A stretch of 64,000 nucleotides of DNA from Leuconostoc lactis (GCF_007954625.1 NZ_CP042423.1:1-64000); one strand, 5' to 3'. Numbered from the stretch's first letter, positions 18,318 to 28,348 are shown. Notes: generated by a model not told the origin, from the letters alone. Numbers and translations: made by a program.

Positions 18318-19464
18318 GATCTATATCCTGCCTTTTAACGATTGGTAGATACTGTTCAATCGATTTTTTAAGATACTTAGCAATATTCTTTTTCGAATAG
18401 TCATCTTGTTTATCTCTGATATAGGCTAAGTGTTCTTTCACGCCCTTTAAACCACGTAATTCTTTTAATTCGTCATAAAGTGGATATACATTTTTCTGTA
18501 ACCCTGACAAAATAGTCGTATCCGTTAAATCAATATATGACAATAAAAACTGCTCCATAAGTAACTTTGTGTAGGGACTTTTTATTGCCTTAACAGTCAA
18601 CATATCTTCTGTTTCTTCTTGACGAATCTTGCCCTCGATATAAACGGGATCATCCTGTTTATAACTACTATCAGCCGCAACTTGTTTTTTAGTAATGTGA
18701 AAGACAATGCTATCAATGCTGCGTCCTTTTTTAACTTTCTCGTGCGTCACGTTAAAAGTTGTATGAGCATTGATTTCTTTTAAAGAGTTTTTCAAGATAT
18801 AGCTCTCAAACCTATCAAACCTCTGGTACTCATTAACAGTATCAGTCATTTCTCGCAACTCTCGAATGCCGATTTTGGGATTACGATAGCTTTCTACTTG
18901 TTCTTTTCGTCGTCCACCTTTAACGCTGTAGTGATCATATTGGTTGTAATTCATTGATAACCAGCGATACAAAATAATTGCATACTTACTATTCAATTCT
19001 GCAATATCTGACAAGGCATGTTGGGTGAAATTGGTTTTGAGCTTGATTAAGTAAGGCATGATTTCACGATGAAATTCAATTTTTACTTCGTCACTATAAT
19101 CCGTCCATTCCACATAAGGGATTGGCACAATACTAACAAACTTAAACCCTTTATCTTGTTCTTTTTTAATCTGAAAAAAAGCTTGTTTCTGCATTTTTTC
19201 AATCGCTTGTTTAAAGCGACTGTTCTTATCATTATCATTGACTTTAAAAAAAGCAAACATTTCTTGCTTTGATAAATACACTGTTTGATCTTGAGGTGGA
19301 TTGTCGGTATCAATTAAAGACACCGCTAGTTCAAACATTTTGAGGGGTGTTTTATCCATCTTGGCAATGGATGTGATTAAACTATTATGTTCGACGACTT
19401 TTCGTTTTGATAACTCATTCAAGGTGTGTACCTGCCTTGTCTTTGATTCTGGTATAATTGACAT
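18310..19464 (-). CDS. repA: Rep_3 plasmid replication initiator (replicon A, intact)
   Basis: The 384-residue initiator opens the origin by binding the 22-bp iterons at 19575-19652. Its N-terminal winged helix (about 20-150, SKRKVVEHNSLITSIAKMDK to YVEWTDY) and second winged helix (about 160-260) are typical of the Rep_3 family. A ribosome site AGGAGCG precedes the ATG, and the leader contains a 13-bp stem-loop. It shares most residues with the replicon-B initiator (37782-38936); changes concentrate at residues 73-90, 185-235 and 260-295, which may reflect different iteron recognition. Confidence 0.95.
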   Translation of the reverse strand: MSIIPESKTRQVHTLNELSKRKVVEHNSLITSIAKMDKTPLKMFELAVSLIDTDNPPQDQTVYLSKQEMFAFFKVNDNDKNSRFKQAIEKMQKQAFFQIKKEQDKGFKFVSIVPIPYVEWTDYSDEVKIEFHREIMPYLIKLKTNFTQHALSDIAELNSKYAIILYRWLSMNYNQYDHYSVKGGRRKEQVESYRNPKIGIRELREMTDTVNEYQRFDRFESYILKNSLKEINAHTTFNVTHEKVKKGRSIDSIVFHITKKQVAADSSYKQDDPVYIEGKIRQEETEDMLTVKAIKSPYTKLLMEQFLLSYIDLTDTTILSGLQKNVYPLYDELKELRGLKGVKEHLAYIRDKQDDYSKKNIAKYLKKSIEQYLPIVKRQDIDHE

Positions 19465-19964
19465 ATAAATACGCTCCTTTGGGCGTGTTGTTGGATAAGC
19501 ATAAAGAAAAACTTTTAGACGGGAATTTCTTTATGCTTTTATTGTATCACCATGTACCACAATTTATTTTTATCTTTGTGGGGTATACACAGTTTTTTTG
19601 TGGGGTATACACAGTTTTTTTGTGGGGTATACACAGTTTTTTTGTGGGGTATTATCCTGTTAAACCTTGATAATACTGACTTTATAACTGCGCAAAAGAA
19701 CAAAAGATTAAAATATAAAAGATAAACTTATAATAGGCTTCGCCTTTTTACTGAATTAATAAAAACAAAACAAAAAGAACACCGTTGTACATAATGTTTG
19801 TCCAGAGTGTTCTTTTTGTTTGGAATTATTTTAAATGACGGATTACTGGTCATCTATCATAATTGCCACTTATTACGCCAATAGAGACGTTTTAATTCGT
19901 TCAATGATTATTTCTACGTCACATGGCTAAAAACGTTTAGAACGGCAAATAAGCCGGTTTAGCG
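19465..19964. other. Replication origin region of replicon A, second copy
   Basis: It has the same content as 7442-7941: rep leader stem-loop, iterons, AT-rich stretch and terminator hairpin. I see no gene. Confidence 0.8.
19575..19652. repeat. 22-bp iterons of replicon A, second copy
   Basis: There are three and a half units with an exact 22-base period, identical to 7552-7629, adjacent to the intact rep gene. Confidence 0.9.
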
Positions 19965-21200
19965 TTAGAGACTTGGTCCTTTAAAAAGATCACGCGTTAA
20001 TTCAATGATTCGATTAATCAATGCTTTAACTTGTTCGATACCGCGATCTAATCTACTAGGCGCTATTTTGGTGTCTGGATCTGCTCTAGCTGTCGTCAGT
20101 GTTTTTAACCATGACTGGGCTACTTTTTTATTTTTTGTAAGTTCTTCATGATCTAGCTTATAAAGGACATACCGAGCCTCCACATCCGTATGGGCTATCT
20201 TGTCGACACCATAATCATTTTTAAGCATGTCTCGCATGGCATAATCCAGCTGTTGCTGTTTTCGCTGTCGCTTCTGAAGCGCTTGATGCGTTTCTTTCAG
20301 GTTTTGATAGTCTGCTTGGACGTCTCCTAATTGCGCTTTGACTTGGCCTAATGTTTGCTTGAGTTCTTCCGTCTCATGCTGGCTTTGTAAGGTGGATTTC
20401 TTCATCGTGGCTAACACGTTTTTAAAGCGATCTAAGTCATCTGGCTTCAGCACCGTCTTACCAAAGAGGTTTTTAGATAAGGCTTGTTTAAACGCATCAA
20501 TTTGTTTTTCGGCTAAGTCAACTTCCGTTAAGGCTTGATCCGTGATTTTAAGTACGGCCTGTTTAGCCCTAATATTGTCTTCAACGTCAGCTAGTTCGTT
20601 TTTTAAGGCGTTAAACTGATCATTGTATTTTTTGATTTCAGCGACATTCTCAAATGGTAAGGTTTTGTTATTTAAAATCCCTTGTTCATAAAAGGGCAGC
20701 ACCTTTTTTAAATGTTGATCTAAATCATCATGAAAGGTTTGTAAATCATGGCGTGTGAGTACTTCTTTAGCGGATACTTTATAACGTGACTTTTTATCAT
20801 CAAAAACGACGGGGACAAAGGCATAGTGCAAGTGAGGGGTTGTCTCGTCATAATGCACCACAGCGGCCACGGCATTTTCTTGACCATAACGTGCATTAAG
20901 AAAATTGGTGGTTGCTTCAAAAAAGGCGCTCTGTTGCTCGTAGGGGGCTTCTGTGAGTTCTTCAGGTAAAGTGACTATCCACGTCGCTAACGCCTTCACA
21001 TCGTCTCTTTTCATGCAATAAACGTTATTTAAACGCGCATTGAAGCGTGAAAGCATATCAGAACCATCCGCCATGAGATCTTGATTCAGATAGGATTTCG
21101 ACCCATCAATTTCTTTGTTCGTGTGATGGTCGGTTTTACGTTCAAAGTGAACCGCTAAACCAGGGACTGCGCCACGGGTATTTTTCTTTAAATGCGCCAT
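19965..21200 (-). CDS. mob: MOBV-type relaxase, replicon A copy 2
   Basis: The predicted protein is identical to that at 7942-9177 (411 residues, HYDETTPHLHYAFVP metal motif, coiled-coil C-terminus). The start was chosen at 21200 after GAGGAGG for the same reason. Confidence 0.9.
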   Translation of the reverse strand: MAHLKKNTRGAVPGLAVHFERKTDHHTNKEIDGSKSYLNQDLMADGSDMLSRFNARLNNVYCMKRDDVKALATWIVTLPEELTEAPYEQQSAFFEATTNFLNARYGQENAVAAVVHYDETTPHLHYAFVPVVFDDKKSRYKVSAKEVLTRHDLQTFHDDLDQHLKKVLPFYEQGILNNKTLPFENVAEIKKYNDQFNALKNELADVEDNIRAKQAVLKITDQALTEVDLAEKQIDAFKQALSKNLFGKTVLKPDDLDRFKNVLATMKKSTLQSQHETEELKQTLGQVKAQLGDVQADYQNLKETHQALQKRQRKQQQLDYAMRDMLKNDYGVDKIAHTDVEARYVLYKLDHEELTKNKKVAQSWLKTLTTARADPDTKIAPSRLDRGIEQVKALINRIIELTRDLFKGPSL

Positions 21201-21622
21201 CAAAAATGCCTCCTCAAAAAGGGTTTTCCAAGACCAGTATAACACCGTTAAAAATCTGGTATAGCCTGTTATACCAAAATAATATTTTGGACAGGCTCTG
21301 CGAGGCACGTCATCGACAAGCGATGACAGTAGCGTTTCCCCTTCCTACTGGGGAAACTGCTATTTTTTAGCGCCTATTATCCGGCTAGAAAAACCTCCGG
21401 CGGGTCACGCCGTGACGGGGCAATTTATCATTGCAGGATCACCTTCAGTGAGAGCATTTCATGCAGAACGCTACCCGCGTGGGCAAGCTGATGTCAGCTT
21501 AACCACATAAAAATAAGTTGAGATAGTATTGGTGTCTATCTCAACTTATTTTGAATGCTAATATAATTCTCCATCGTATTAATTTAAGTCTCAAAGGATT
21601 ACCAATATTCCCTGTAAGCCAA
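21201..21622. other. oriT-side region and hairpin, second copy
   Basis: This equals 9178-9600, with the same dyads, truncated mob-accessory start and 15-bp stem-loop (about 21511-21549). One G is missing near 21482, which shifts the accessory fragment out of frame. Confidence 0.65.
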
Positions 21623-22036
21623 CTACACGCTTTTTTTTGGTAGCAATTTTAATAAATCAACGCTGGTATGGATGATAACCAAGATTGTCAGAATGATATA
21701 AAAAGAATTATCTGAGGTGAGCTTGTTTTCAACCATCATATAAATTAATAACATGACGGCGCACAATAAGAAAATAATATTAAGGATAGCATCCGCGATA
21801 CCTGATACTTTCTTTTCAAGTAATATGTCTTTATAATTTTTATCTTCTCTAATCAGCTCGTCCAATGAAATACTGTATAAATCTGAAATCATAATAATGT
21901 TAGAGATATCCGGATAACTTTTCCCACGTTCCCAATTAGATACTGCTTGATACGATACGTGTAAACTTTTAGCCATATCTTCTTGTGACAGTTTTTTGTT
22001 TTCACGAATGATTTTTATTTTTTCACCTATTTGCAT
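21623..22036 (-). CDS. XRE-family regulator with membrane helices, second copy
   Basis: The protein is identical to that at 9601-10014: N-terminal Cro/C1 helix-turn-helix and two C-terminal membrane helices. It is divergent from the metal operon. Confidence 0.8.
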   Translation of the reverse strand: MQIGEKIKIIRENKKLSQEDMAKSLHVSYQAVSNWERGKSYPDISNIIMISDLYSISLDELIREDKNYKDILLEKKVSGIADAILNIIFLLCAVMLLIYMMVENKLTSDNSFYIILTILVIIHTSVDLLKLLPKKSV

Positions 22037-22187
22037 ATGCCAAATTCCCACCATTTATAGTCTTTAATACAGAGCATAGCAAAGTTCAGGTTGATAAGTC
22101 ACTAAAGTATTGCTTGAGTCTAATGATCTATGCTTTTTAGCTATAAAACATTAGCTATAACTACAACTGTAGTTATAGCTAATGAGT

Positions 22188-22309
22188 TTAACCAAAATCA
22201 ATTTGATTCAACATAGTCTCACGGCTGGCTTGATCTAAGCCAAGGTAAGTTAACGTCATAGCTTCACTAGAATGATTCAGTAAGTGCATGACTAAGCCAA
22301 TATTATAAT
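22188..22309 (-). pseudogene. 3' remnant of tyrosine recombinase, second copy
   Basis: This equals 10166-10287. It lies between the XRE gene and the Fnr-type dyad. Confidence 0.8.
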
Positions 22310-22334
22310 ATTTTTACTTATTTAGAACTATTTC

Positions 22335-22360
22335 ATAAACTTGATGGACGTCAAGTTTAT
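22335..22360. promoter_or_regulatory. Fnr/Crp-type operator, second copy
   Basis: This is the same perfect dyad (ATAAACTTGA, 6 bases, TCAAGTTTAT) as at 10313, 54 bases before the ATPase start. Confidence 0.75.
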
Positions 22361-22413
22361 ATCTCCCAAAAGTTAATACACTTTAGTTGAACTAAAATTA
22401 AGGGAGAAATCAT

Positions 22414-24266
22414 ATGCAACATAATATTCTTAAACATAAAAATAAAATTACTAGTATCAGTGGCTTACTCATTGCTTTAGGACTAATCGCACACTTTATT
22501 TTTGCCAATACAACAATTTCTAATAGTGCTTTTATTATAGCTTCGATATTAGGCGTTACCCCCATTTCTTTACAGGCTTATCAGGCTATGAAAGTAAAAG
22601 TAGTAAGTATTGATGTTTTAGTAACGATAGCGGTCATTGGTGCTCTCTTTATTCAAAATTATGAAGAATCAGCAATTGTTACTTTTTTATTTTTATTTGG
22701 ATCATATTTAGAACAACGAACACTTAACCAAACACGATCAGCTATTAAAGAGTTGACGGAAATGGCTCCAGAAACTGCTTTTAAGCAATTGACAGGGGGA
22801 CAATTTGCAGAAGTAGATATTGATGAAGTAGAAGAAGGGGACATTCTCCTAGTAAAGACTGGTGCCAAGATTCCCGTAGATGGTAGGGTAACCACTGGAA
22901 AAGGATATGTAAATGAGGCTAATATCACAGGTGAATCTTTACCTTTAAAGAAAGAAAAAGACGATGAAGTATTTGCCGGTACTATTATGGACAACGGTAC
23001 TATTCAAATAGTGGCTGATAGAGTAGGGGAAGATTCTACATTTGGAAAAATTATTGAGTTGGTAGAAGAAGCACAGGATTCTAAATCAGAAGCAGAACGA
23101 TTCATTGACCAGTTTTCTCGCTGGTATACACCTGCAGTACTTACAATTGGGCTGTTGGTTTGGGTATTAACCAAAGATACAGAACTTGCGATTACCGTAT
23201 TAGTACTTGGTTGCCCAGGAGCCTTGGTAATTGGTGTACCTGTGTCAAATGTTGCGGGGGATAGGAAATGGCGCAAAAAATGGTGTTTTATTTAAAGGTT
23301 CTGAAGTGATTAGTCATTTTGCCAATGCAGATACAGTGTTATTCGATAAAACAGGTACCTTAACTGAAGGAAAGCCTGAAGTGAGCGATATTATTTATTA
23401 TGGAAATAATCAGGAGGAGGATTTATCTCTATTGCTTTCAGTTGAAAGTGAGTCTGATCATCCATTAGCTGTCGCTATTGTAAATAAATTAGCACAATAT
23501 AAAGTAAGGCCTATAGAAAATACACAGGTTGTAAAAGGTGGGGGGCGTAATTGCTCACGTAGATGGGCACGTTGTTTCAGTAGGAAATAAAACCTTAATG
23601 AAACAAGAAAGTATACCGCTATCTGATGATGTTCTTAAAAAATTGAATTATTTAGAAAGAACCGGTAATTCAATTGTATTAACGGCAGTTGATCATAAGT
23701 TAATCATGTTAATGGGTATCCGCGACAAAGTTCGACCAGGTGTTAAGCAGGACTTACAAAAATTAAAATCACTTGGTATTAAAAATCTCATTGTATTATC
23801 AGGTGATAACCAAGGTACAGTTAATTCAGTTAAAAAGGAACTAGGTTTAACCGAAGCCCATGGTGATATGCTACCAGAGGACAAACAAGCATTTCTAAAA
23901 AGACGACAGGACTCAGGTGAAATAGTTGTTTTTATCGGTGACGGCGTTAATGACAGTCCCTCTCTGGCTACTGCAGAGGTAGGTATAGCTATGGGGAATG
24001 GAACAGATGTCGCAATTGAAAGTTCAGATATTGTTTTAATGAATTCTAACTTTAACCGCCTTCCTCATGCTTTAGGCCTAGCAAAAGTAACATATGCGAA
24101 TATGCGACAAAATATTCTAATTGCTGTTGGCGTCGTGATAATACTATTGGTTAGTTTAATATTTAGTGAATGGATGTCTATGTCAATTGGGATGTTGATT
24201 CATGAGGCCAGTATTTTAGTAGTTATTTTAAATGCAATGAGATTAAGAGGTTATCAATTAAGATAA
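22414..24266 (+). pseudogene. P1B-type heavy-metal ATPase, second copy, frameshifted as written
   Basis: This copy keeps the first 280 residues in one frame, including ITGES and GCPGALVIG. An extra G near 23255 (five Gs against four in copy 1) then shifts the frame, and an odd G run near 23540 shifts it again. From 23538 it reads on to the end (GDGVND, HEAS). Combining the two copies gives a continuous protein of about 615 residues, so the gene is probably intact in nature. See 10392-12246 for function. Confidence 0.85.
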
Positions 24267-24329
24267 TTGATCTATATCAAGTATCTTAAAAAGAATGGCC
24301 TATATAATTCATTTAAAGGAGTGATAGAT

Positions 24330-24566
24330 ATGACTAAAGCAACATTAAAATTAGAAACATTAACTTGTCCATCATGTTTACAAAAAATCGAACGTGGTTT
24401 AAAACAGACTGCTGGTGTAAAAAAAGATTCTGTAAAAGTACTTTTCAATGCGAGTAAGGTAAAAGTGGATTTTGATGAAAATCAGGTCAATTTGAATACA
24501 ATTGAAAAAGCAATTGAAGACTTAGGATACCCAGTAATTAGTTCAAAAGTAAAGGAAGGTGCATAA
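24330..24566 (+). CDS. HMA domain metal-binding protein, second copy
   Basis: The protein is identical to 12310-12546 (78 residues, TCPSC metal site), lying between the ATPase and dps. Confidence 0.9.
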   Translation: MTKATLKLETLTCPSCLQKIERGLKQTAGVKKDSVKVLFNASKVKVDFDENQVNLNTIEKAIEDLGYPVISSKVKEGA

Positions 24567-24567
24567 A

Positions 24568-25118
24568 ATGACAACGGTAAATGAAAGGCAAGAAAAATTA
24601 GCTGCCGAACAAGCATATAAAGAACACATTCATCATACTAAGATTAATTCTGCAGCTGTTACAGATCATATACTTGCTAATATTCATACATTACATGTAA
24701 AATTGCATCAATATCATTGGTATGTAAAAGGTAAAAATTTCTATGCATTGCATAATGTTTTGAAAATTTATATAACGAAAATGAGGCATGGTTTGATAAA
24801 ATTGCAGAACGTTTACTAGCTTCAGGATTTAAGCCAGCATCAACAACTACTGAATTCCAAGAATTTACAACGATTTCTGAAGATTCTTCGGAAAAATATT
24901 ACACTGCTGATGAGATGGTCCTACAGATAGTAGAAGATTTTAGATCTAATCGTGAATTTACTATTCGTGCAATTCGCTTAGCACAGGAAGAAGAAAATGA
25001 TGCTTTGGAAGATTCACTAATTAGTTATAAAGCTTATTTAGACGTAAATATTTGGCAACTTCAAGCATTTATTAATAAGGATGCCTTAGAAGACGATGAC
25101 TATATAGATAACGATTAA
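24568..25118 (+). pseudogene. dps: dps, second copy, one-base frameshift
   Basis: It equals 12548-13099 except for the loss of one T in a T run near 24760. That ends the first frame at 24819; the rest resumes downstream. This is probably a homopolymer error. Confidence 0.85.
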
Positions 25119-25133
25119 TTAGGAGAAAACGGT

Positions 25134-25165
25134 ATGGCATACCATAATCATCATAGTCATGTAGA
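25134..25165 (+). pseudogene. First 11 codons of the FLP-like crp gene
   Basis: MAYHNHHSHV is retained with its ribosome site. The sequence then departs from copy 1 at 25165 and continues into unrelated DNA before the SDR gene. It marks the right edge of the 6.9-kb repeat. Confidence 0.85.
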
Positions 25166-25253
25166 AACAAACAAAGTGTTTGTTAAACAATATACACGTT
25201 ATTAGTGCGTGTCAAGATTGTGCTGAGTATTGTATGAAAAAGGGAGGAATTAT

Positions 25254-26123
25254 ATGACAAACATAAATGGAGAATATGCAAAGCAGAATTTTCCAAAACA
25301 GAGTCAACCTGAACCAGGATTACAAAGCAAGATGTCGCCAACACCAGATGATGGTGCAGCAAGTTACGTTGGGCATGACCGCCTGAAACATAAGAAAGCA
25401 CTGATAACCGGTGGTGACTCAGGAATCGGCAGATCTGTGGCGATAGCGTATGCGCATGAAGGTGCTGATATTGTGTTAAATTATCTTCCTGAAGAAGAAC
25501 CAGATGCACAAGAAGTTAAGGGCATTATTGAATCATTGGGTCGTAAAATTAAGCTAGTTCCAGGTGATTTAAAGAATGAAGCATTCAGCCAAAAGTTGAT
25601 TGATGAAGCAGTTTCATTTTTTGGTGATTTAAGTATTTTGACGTTAGTAGCTGGTAAACAACAAGCGGAAGTTGATATAGCTAATTTGTCGACACAACAA
25701 ATAACCGACACTTATGCAACAAATGTTTTTAGTCTCATTTGGCTTGTTAAAGCGGCTTTACCACATATGCAACCTGGCAGCAGTATCATAACAACGAATT
25801 CTATTCAGGCAGAGCAACCATCATCATTTCTCGTGGATTATGCAGGTACAAAAGCTGCTATCAAGAATATGACGATGAGTTTGGCTAAACAATTGGCTAA
25901 TCGAGGGATTCGCGTGAATAGTGTGGCACCTGGTCCCATTTGGACACCTTTGCAGATTGTTGGTGGACAGTTACCGGAGAACATTCCAACATTTGGCCAA
26001 TCGACACCCATCGGTAGAGCTGGTCAACCGGCAGAATTAGCAGGCGCTTATGTTTTCCTAGCTTCAAATGAATCTAGCTATGTAACAGGTGAGTCAATCA
26101 ATGTTACTGGTGGCTTAAAGTGA
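25254..26123 (+). CDS. SDR-family oxidoreductase, general stress type
   Basis: This 289-residue NAD(P)-dependent short-chain dehydrogenase has a 45-residue N-terminal extension as in the Bacillus general stress protein 39 group. It carries the cofactor motif TGGDSGIG (residues 52-59) and the catalytic set Ser183, Tyr196 and Lys200 (YAGTK). GGGAGG precedes the ATG at 25254; the longer frame from 25230 lacks such a site. The substrate is unknown, but SDRs of this group go with osmotic and general stress. It opens a stress cluster running to 32699. Confidence 0.9.
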   Translation: MTNINGEYAKQNFPKQSQPEPGLQSKMSPTPDDGAASYVGHDRLKHKKALITGGDSGIGRSVAIAYAHEGADIVLNYLPEEEPDAQEVKGIIESLGRKIKLVPGDLKNEAFSQKLIDEAVSFFGDLSILTLVAGKQQAEVDIANLSTQQITDTYATNVFSLIWLVKAALPHMQPGSSIITTNSIQAEQPSSFLVDYAGTKAAIKNMTMSLAKQLANRGIRVNSVAPGPIWTPLQIVGGQLPENIPTFGQSTPIGRAGQPAELAGAYVFLASNESSYVTGESINVTGGLK

Positions 26124-26196
26124 ATCATGAGCTCCTTTGAATTTCGAAGATACTAATCAGAAATTTGGTTGGATCAACGAAGAAAGTGGAGAAAAG

Positions 26197-26319
26197 ATGG
26201 ATAAAAAGAATAAAAAATTTGGCTTTTGGGATAAACTATCGATGCTTTTGGCGTTGTCTCAATTATTGTTCAGTTTCTATTATTTTGTCAGAAATTGGAA
26301 GAAAACAAAAGAAGATTAA
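26197..26319 (+). CDS. Small single-helix membrane protein
   Basis: The protein has 40 residues: a basic N-terminus (MDKKNKKFGFWDK), one hydrophobic helix and a basic tail (RNWKKTKED). GGAG lies 6 bases before the ATG at 26197. The function is not known. It lies between the SDR and Asp23-type genes, so a membrane stress role is possible. Confidence 0.65.
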   Translation: MDKKNKKFGFWDKLSMLLALSQLLFSFYYFVRNWKKTKED

Positions 26320-26353
26320 CAAATTTTCATTTTAGGCATAAAGGAGGAAAACT

Positions 26354-26488
26354 ATGTTAAAAACTGTACTTAAGGTATTGTTAGCATCTACATTAATTCT
26401 AGGCGGTATAGCGGTTGGAGGGACCATATTTGCAGCTAAAGGCATCGACAAAGCTGGGGACCGTTTGGAAGAGAAAATCCATAATTAA
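26354..26488 (+). CDS. Small membrane or exported peptide
   Basis: The 44-residue protein begins MLKTVLKVLLASTLILGG, a signal-like hydrophobic helix, and ends in a charged amphipathic stretch (DKAGDRLEEKIHN). A strong AAGGAGG site lies 8 bases before the ATG. I do not recognise the family. Confidence 0.65.
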   Translation: MLKTVLKVLLASTLILGGIAVGGTIFAAKGIDKAGDRLEEKIHN

Positions 26489-26600
26489 ATCATTGAACAG
26501 ATAATAACGATAGCAACTTATTGATGAGGAGCTGTTGTTTTTTAATCTTTTAAAAATAACTCATAATTTCATTGTTTTGTAAAGGGGGTAAGCGTTATTT

Positions 26601-26629
26601 TTGTAAACGCTTTCCGATAGTGTTATATT
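26601..26629 (+). promoter_or_regulatory. Promoter overlapped by cre-type site (Asp23 cluster)
   Basis: TTGTAA (-35, 26601-26606) and TATATT (-10, 26624-26629) are 17 bases apart. The segment TTGTAAACGCTTTCC at 26601-26615 fits the cre consensus for CcpA except at the last base. It overlaps the -35 box, so CcpA binding would repress. It drives glsB-amaP-DUF2273-asp23. Confidence 0.65.
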
Positions 26630-26683
26630 TAGGCTAGTGAATTGGATATCATAATTCATAGAAAAGATAATGGAGGAAAGATT

Positions 26684-26929
26684 ATGATTTGGTCATTAAT
26701 TGTAGGTGCCATTATTGGTGCCATTGCAGGTGCTATCACAAATCGTGGTGAGTCAATGGGGTGGATTAGCAATATTATTGCTGGTCTAATCGGATCGGCT
26801 ATTGGCCAGGCTTTGTTGGGTCAATGGGGACCTAGCTTGGCGGGAATGGCAATCATTCCTTCGATAATTGGGGCTGTGATTCTTGTACTAGTCGTGTCAA
26901 TGGTGTTTGGTATGAGAGCAAAACAGTAG
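26684..26929 (+). CDS. GlsB/YeaQ/YmgE-family membrane protein
   Basis: The 81-residue protein has three hydrophobic, glycine-rich helices (MIWSLIVGAIIGAIAGAIT, then GWISNIIAGLIGSAIG, then IIPSIIGAVILVLVV). The family is linked to general and envelope stress in Gram-positives and is usually encoded beside Asp23/Gls24. The ATG at 26684 has GGAGG upstream. A second member is encoded at 28828-29076. Confidence 0.9.
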   Translation: MIWSLIVGAIIGAIAGAITNRGESMGWISNIIAGLIGSAIGQALLGQWGPSLAGMAIIPSIIGAVILVLVVSMVFGMRAKQ

Positions 26930-26953
26930 CATAAGGTAATAGAGAGGTATGAT

Positions 26954-27508
26954 ATGAAGAAAAGTCAAAAAATTGTTCTGAGTATTTTCAGCCTCGGATA
27001 TTTGGTTGGGCTTTGTTTGTTGATATGGCCAAAAATAATTGATGAAGTTTTCAAATTTTTAGCAGAGTTTAATATACATTTAAACTTTAAGAGTGATCTT
27101 TTCATTTATTACTATGGTCTCGTACTGCTGGCACTGACCGTGCTTGTGTTTTTACTCATATTGGTATGGCCGGTAGAATTACCAGATATTCCTTTAAAGC
27201 AAACCAAAGAAGGACGGCTTGCGTTGAGTAATCATGGTATCAACCAGTTTATTCAGACAAAGCTCTCAGGTGAAGGTTTATCAAATATTAAAGTGAGATT
27301 GAAAAATACTCGTCGTCAACGAAAATTTTATATTGTTGCTGATTCAGTTTATAAACAGGCGACAGTCGAAGAATTACCTCGTATTTCATACGATTTAACG
27401 AAAAGCTTGAATGATTTACTCGCTGGCATAAATCGAATTCCCATTAAAGTTGATATTAAAGTAAATCAGAAATCAAACTCAAAGCGTAAAGTCACACGTG
27501 TGATTTAA
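26954..27508 (+). CDS. amaP: AmaP-type alkaline shock membrane anchor
   Basis: The protein has 184 residues, with two N-terminal membrane helices (about 8-28 and 50-75) and a cytoplasmic tail. AmaP anchors Asp23 filaments to the membrane in Staphylococcus. Its position between glsB and the DUF2273 and asp23 genes matches the conserved operon. GAGAGG precedes the ATG. Confidence 0.85.
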   Translation: MKKSQKIVLSIFSLGYLVGLCLLIWPKIIDEVFKFLAEFNIHLNFKSDLFIYYYGLVLLALTVLVFLLILVWPVELPDIPLKQTKEGRLALSNHGINQFIQTKLSGEGLSNIKVRLKNTRRQRKFYIVADSVYKQATVEELPRISYDLTKSLNDLLAGINRIPIKVDIKVNQKSNSKRKVTRVI

Positions 27509-27525
27509 AAAGGAGTGCGGATATA

Positions 27526-27726
27526 ATGAAAGACAAAAAATCAATTAATATTTGGGTTGGTGGTCTTGCGGGTTTCATTCTGTCAACTCTATTGGTAACT
27601 GTAGGATTTTGGAAGACGATTTTGATTATAGTTGTCACCTTACTAGCAGGTTGGATTGGCTACTTGCTCGAAGCGTATAATCTCGATTTGTCAATTGTCT
27701 CTAAAATATTTACACGTAAAAATTAG
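27526..27726 (+). CDS. DUF2273-family small membrane protein
   Basis: This 66-residue protein has two hydrophobic helices joined by a short turn (GGLAGFILSTLLVTVGFW and TILIIVVTLLAGWIGYLLEA). DUF2273 proteins are regular partners of AmaP and Asp23. AAGGAG precedes the ATG, and it lies 17 bases after amaP. Confidence 0.88.
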   Translation: MKDKKSINIWVGGLAGFILSTLLVTVGFWKTILIIVVTLLAGWIGYLLEAYNLDLSIVSKIFTRKN

Positions 27727-27753
27727 TTATTTAGCTATAGAAAGGATTTAATT

Positions 27754-28287
27754 ATGTCTACAGAAACAAAAACTACAACTACACAAAATACTGCAACAGA
27801 GAATCGTCAACCTAAAGGTGAATTAACATTTAATGACAAAGTGATTCAAAAAGTAGTGGGCTATGCAATTGAAAAAGTGACAGGATTGCTAGGTGTTGAC
27901 GGTGGTTTTGTCGCAAACATTAAAAATAAAATTGTGAATACGGATAACCCCACTGATGGCATTGGTGTCGAGGTCGGAAAAGAACAAGTTGCGGTAGATT
28001 TAGATATTATCATGGAATATGGACACAACGCACATGATATTTATAAGCAACTAACAGAAGTAATCACAAAACAGGTGCGAGAAACAACAAGTTTGACGCT
28101 AGTTGAGTTAAATGTTGAAGTAGTTGATATTCAAACACAAAAAGAATTTGACGCATCACAAACAAGCTTACAGGATCGCGTAACAGACGCTGGTAGCACA
28201 ATCAAAGAAAAAACTTCAGCTGGCGTTGATGCCGTGAAAAAAACAACTTATCAAGCAGTGAACGATGACGATAATCGTGTCAAGTAA
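27754..28287 (+). CDS. asp23: Asp23/Gls24-family envelope stress protein
   Basis: The protein has 177 residues. The Asp23 domain spans about residues 22-130 (GELTFNDKVIQKVVGYAIEK, then a conserved DLDIIMEYG core). A charged tail of about 45 residues has repeats of the amphipathic type seen in late-embryogenesis-like proteins (TIKEKTSAGVDAVKKTT). The protein forms a membrane-linked layer with AmaP and responds to alkaline or cell-wall stress. A terminator follows at 28324. Confidence 0.92.
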   Translation: MSTETKTTTTQNTATENRQPKGELTFNDKVIQKVVGYAIEKVTGLLGVDGGFVANIKNKIVNTDNPTDGIGVEVGKEQVAVDLDIIMEYGHNAHDIYKQLTEVITKQVRETTSLTLVELNVEVVDIQTQKEFDASQTSLQDRVTDAGSTIKEKTSAGVDAVKKTTYQAVNDDDNRVK

Positions 28288-28323
28288 ACGTACAAGCGGT
28301 TTGAAGTTGCAGTAGCAAGTCTC

Positions 28324-28348
28324 AGCACAACGGTCTAAACGTTGTGCT
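28324..28348 (+). terminator. Terminator after asp23
   Basis: The stem AGCACAACG pairs with CGTTGTGCT around a 7-base loop, followed by TCTTATAATT. It closes the glsB-asp23 operon. Confidence 0.65.

Larger units (their letters stand above)
18310..25165. repeat. Second copy of the ~6.9-kb replicon A/metal operon segment
   Basis: It matches 6290-13146 in the same orientation, with an offset of 12018-12023 that drifts by single indels. The match stops at 25165, 11 codons into the crp gene. Copy 2 has an intact rep gene but a frameshifted dps gene; copy 1 is the reverse. It may be a real tandem duplication, a plasmid dimer, or assembly of reads from two related plasmids. Confidence 0.9.

Noticed and set aside
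25183..25711. Minus-strand frames opposite the SDR gene
   Set aside because: They are shadows of a well-supported coding frame.
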